This document shows positions 62,511-64,000 of a stretch of DNA of 64,000 nt, one piece after another (within the stretch, counting starts at the first letter, position 1; each line of letters opens with the position of its first letter). A program made the translations under genes and the position numbers. The notes under the pieces were generated by a model. The model was not told where the DNA came from. It saw nothing but the letters and a program-made list of their open reading frames with translations, and did no database searches. The stretch covers positions 155,889 to 219,888 of the forward strand of contig NZ_JAMLDY010000006.1 in assembly GCF_024211255.1 (NCBI RefSeq), read 5' to 3'. The stretch is from Sphingomonas liriopis. GTDB taxonomy: Bacteria > Pseudomonadota > Alphaproteobacteria > Sphingomonadales > Sphingomonadaceae.

Positions 62511-62642
62511 CGTCATCCCCGCGCCGGGTTCCCATCAAAGTATTACTTTGATGGGGCCCAAGGCGGGGATCCATAATCACGCCGGCTCGGGAAAGAACCG
62601 CCCAGTTAGCCAGTATGGATTCCCGCCTTCGCGGGAATGACG
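62511..62642. repeat. Palindromic repeat family C, copy 2, with an insertion
   Basis: The left arm is broken after CGTCATCCCCGCG (62511..62523) and resumes at AAGGCGGGGATCCATA (62560..62575); the right arm is 62614..62642 and intact. The intervening 36 nt are element J copy 2. Apart from these elements, 62491..62744 shows no gene. Confidence 0.85.
62524..62559. mobile_element. Short palindromic element J, copy 2, inside repeat C
   Basis: The hairpin arms CCCATCAAAGTA and TACTTTGATGGG have centre T; the flanks GGGTT and GGCCC match the copy in cobA (GGGAA and GGCCC). Variant bases in the arms are complementary. No direct repeat is evident at this copy. Confidence 0.7.
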
Positions 62643-62744
62643 AAGGACGATGGGCGGGTGCAGCTCTCTCAGCCCCCCCCGCAAACCCCATCCGACCATC
62701 ACCCGCTTGCCCCACGCGCCGACGTGTCGCAAAGCGACGGAAAC

Positions 62745-63386
62745 ATGACGCACGCCCCTGCCCGCACCCTCGTCATCGACACCGCGACCGCCGCCTGTTC
62801 GATCGCGCTGATCGAGGATGGCGCGGTGATCGCCGCGGAGCATCGCGAGGTCGGCCGCGGCCATGCCGAGCAATTGCTGCCGATGATCGCCGGCCTGCCC
62901 GATGGCGGCCGCGCCGCGCATATCCTGGTCGACGTCGGTCCCGGCAGCTTCACCGGCCTGCGCGTCGGCATCGCCGCGGCGCGCGGCCTCGCGCTCGGCT
63001 GGGACGCGGAGGTGCGGGGCTATTCCAGCCTGTCGCTGATCGCCGCCGCGGTCTTCGCCGCCGGCCGCACCGGGGATATCGCGGTGATGCTGGAGGGCGG
63101 ACATGGCGAGGTCTTCGTGCAGGGCTTCGCACCCGGCCCGGCGCCGCTCGACGCGCTCGCCTCGCTGAAGCCGGAGGCGGCGCTGGCCGCGCTGGGGGAT
63201 CGTTATCCGGTCGGCAACGGCGTGCGCTGGCTGCAACAGATCGCGCCCGACCTCGACGCGCAGCCGGCATTGCCCGACGCCGCGAACGCGCTGCTGCTGC
63301 CCGCGGCGCTGGCGACGCTGCCCCCGCGTCCGCTCTACGGCCGTGCGCCCGACGCCAAGCTGCCGGGCGGGAAGGTGCCGGCCTGA
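62745..63386 (+). CDS. tsaB: tRNA t6A synthesis protein TsaB
   Basis: TsaB is the scaffold of the TsaBDE complex for N6-threonylcarbamoyladenosine at position 37 of ANN-decoding tRNAs. The 213-residue protein has an ASKHA-fold N domain: TLVIDTATAACSIALIEDGA, HAEQLLPMIAG, VDVGPGSFTGLRVGIAAARG. It is linked to rimI by a 1-nt overlap (TGATG), the usual pairing. ATG 62745 gives MTHAPARTLVID; the frame opens earlier without conservation. Confidence 0.95.
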   Translation: MTHAPARTLVIDTATAACSIALIEDGAVIAAEHREVGRGHAEQLLPMIAGLPDGGRAAHILVDVGPGSFTGLRVGIAAARGLALGWDAEVRGYSSLSLIAAAVFAAGRTGDIAVMLEGGHGEVFVQGFAPGPAPLDALASLKPEAALAALGDRYPVGNGVRWLQQIAPDLDAQPALPDAANALLLPAALATLPPRPLYGRAPDAKLPGGKVPA

Positions 63387-63853
63387 TGGCGACGCGCCAG
63401 GTCCTGTTGCGCACCGGCGATGCGCGCGACGTCGCGACGGTCGATGCGCTGATGGGTGCCGCCTTCGACCCCCGCTACGGCGAGGCGTGGACGCGCAACC
63501 AGTGCCTCGGCGTGCTGGCGATGCCGGGGGTGCGGCTGACGCTGGCGCTGGTCGACGACGAGCCCGCGGGCTTCGCGATGGTGCGCAGCGTCGCCGACGA
63601 GGCGGAACTGCTGCTGCTCGGCGTCGGTCCCCGCTTCCGCCGGCGCGGCATCGCCACCGCGCTGCTGCGCGCGGTGATCGCCGAGGCGCAGGTCACCGGC
63701 ATCGCCGACCTGCATCTGGAGGTGCGCGCCGGCAACGCCGCGGTGCAGCTCTACACCGCGCAGGGGTTCGCCAAGGTCGGCGAGCGCCGCGCCTATTATC
63801 GCGGCAAGACCGGCGAGAGCTTCGACGCGCATACGTATCGGCGCGCGGTGTAG
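63386..63853 (+). CDS. rimI: Ribosomal protein S18 N-alanine acetyltransferase-like
   Basis: A 155-residue GNAT enzyme. RimI acetylates the N-terminal alanine of ribosomal protein S18. It has ELLLLGVGPRFRRRGIATALL, the acetyl-CoA loop RRRGIATA, HLEVRAGNAAVQLYTAQGF and YRGKTGESFDA, all family-typical. The start ATG 63386 overlaps the tsaB stop. Transcription with tsaB is very likely. No downstream gene lies in the remaining window. Confidence 0.92.
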   Translation: MATRQVLLRTGDARDVATVDALMGAAFDPRYGEAWTRNQCLGVLAMPGVRLTLALVDDEPAGFAMVRSVADEAELLLLGVGPRFRRRGIATALLRAVIAEAQVTGIADLHLEVRAGNAAVQLYTAQGFAKVGERRAYYRGKTGESFDAHTYRRAV

Positions 63854-63935
63854 CGCTCCCCAGCCATTCCCTTCTTCCCGTTCGCCCTCGTCTTAGTGGA
63901 ATGACGTAGAGTTGGTTTGCCGCGTAGGATGCGGA

Positions 63936-63967
63936 GCCGGGGTGGGGGTGGCCACCCCCACCCCGGC
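63936..63967. terminator. Perfect 32-bp palindrome after rimI
   Basis: GCCGGGGTGGGGGTGG is followed directly by its complement, without a loop base. It lies 82 nt past the rimI stop. It could act as a transcription stop or belong to another repeat family; no T run follows. The final 33 bases of the window show nothing further. Confidence 0.45.
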
Positions 63968-64000
63968 GGCCGGCTGTCGGATCGGGTTCGTCCGGTTCCC

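Overview
This is a GC-rich chromosomal window from an alphaproteobacterium of the order Sphingomonadales, most likely Sphingomonas or a close relative. The strongest evidence is a soluble 420-residue serine palmitoyltransferase (36439..37701) whose active-site numbering (His159, Asp231, His234, Lys265, Arg378) matches the Sphingomonas paucimobilis enzyme. It sits behind a dedicated acyl carrier protein and an NAD-dependent ceramide reductase-like gene. Two large TonB-dependent receptors, the suf operon layout and the siroheme/sulfite reductase layout are also typical of sphingomonads. No plasmid, phage, IS transposase or CRISPR array is visible.

Layout. 1-12.9 kb: the end of a thiolase, small PAS and SH3 proteins, a D-2-hydroxyacid dehydrogenase, a nitronate monooxygenase-like enzyme, a glycosyltransferase, a DUF418 membrane protein coupled to an alpha/beta hydrolase, SelO, AstD and two small unusual genes. 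13.0-17.5 kb: assimilatory sulfate reduction (cobA, DUF2849, cysI, DUF934, cysH) with overlapping genes. 17.7-27.4 kb: PhoD phosphatase, a frameshifted TonB receptor, an M20 peptidase broken by a stop codon, tRNA-Ser(CGA), hspQ and an intact TonB receptor. 27.6-36.2 kb: rplU-rpmA and obg-proB, separated by about 4 kb of accessory genes including a decayed hydrolase next to a TetR regulator. 35.2-42.3 kb: sphingolipid genes (ceramide reductase, ACP, spt), a hybrid histidine kinase, and lptF-lptG for LPS export. 42.6-51.9 kb: a fatty acid desaturase, a GNAT-like protein and the complete suf Fe-S assembly operon read on the minus strand from an Rrf2 regulator. 52.1-64 kb: pyrD, gamma-glutamyltransferase, an acyl-CoA ligase, an M16 peptidase, an LpxO-like hydroxylase, an Nfu-type Fe-S protein, a RutE-like reductase, tsaB and rimI.

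Functional links. The suf operon, the Nfu protein and the siroheme/Fe-S sulfite reductase with a [4Fe-4S] APS/PAPS reductase form an Fe-S and sulfur theme. Spt with its ACP and reductase, LptFG, the desaturase, the LpxO-like hydroxylase and the acyl-CoA ligase form an envelope-lipid theme; the last three are linked to it only by inference.

The most unusual aspect is the density of intergenic palindromic repeats: more than 20 elements in at least nine families within 64 kb. Family A is a pair of inverted 29-nt hairpin arms making an element of about 107 bp, in nine copies, always next to a gene 3' end. Three families are nested concentrically upstream of cysI, and three elements split the suf operon. 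A much smaller palindrome of about 31 nt occurs twice. One copy lies in frame inside the cobA coding sequence, flanked by an 8-bp direct repeat, and the other splits an arm of another repeat. Both look like insertions, so this is the best candidate for an undescribed mobile element.
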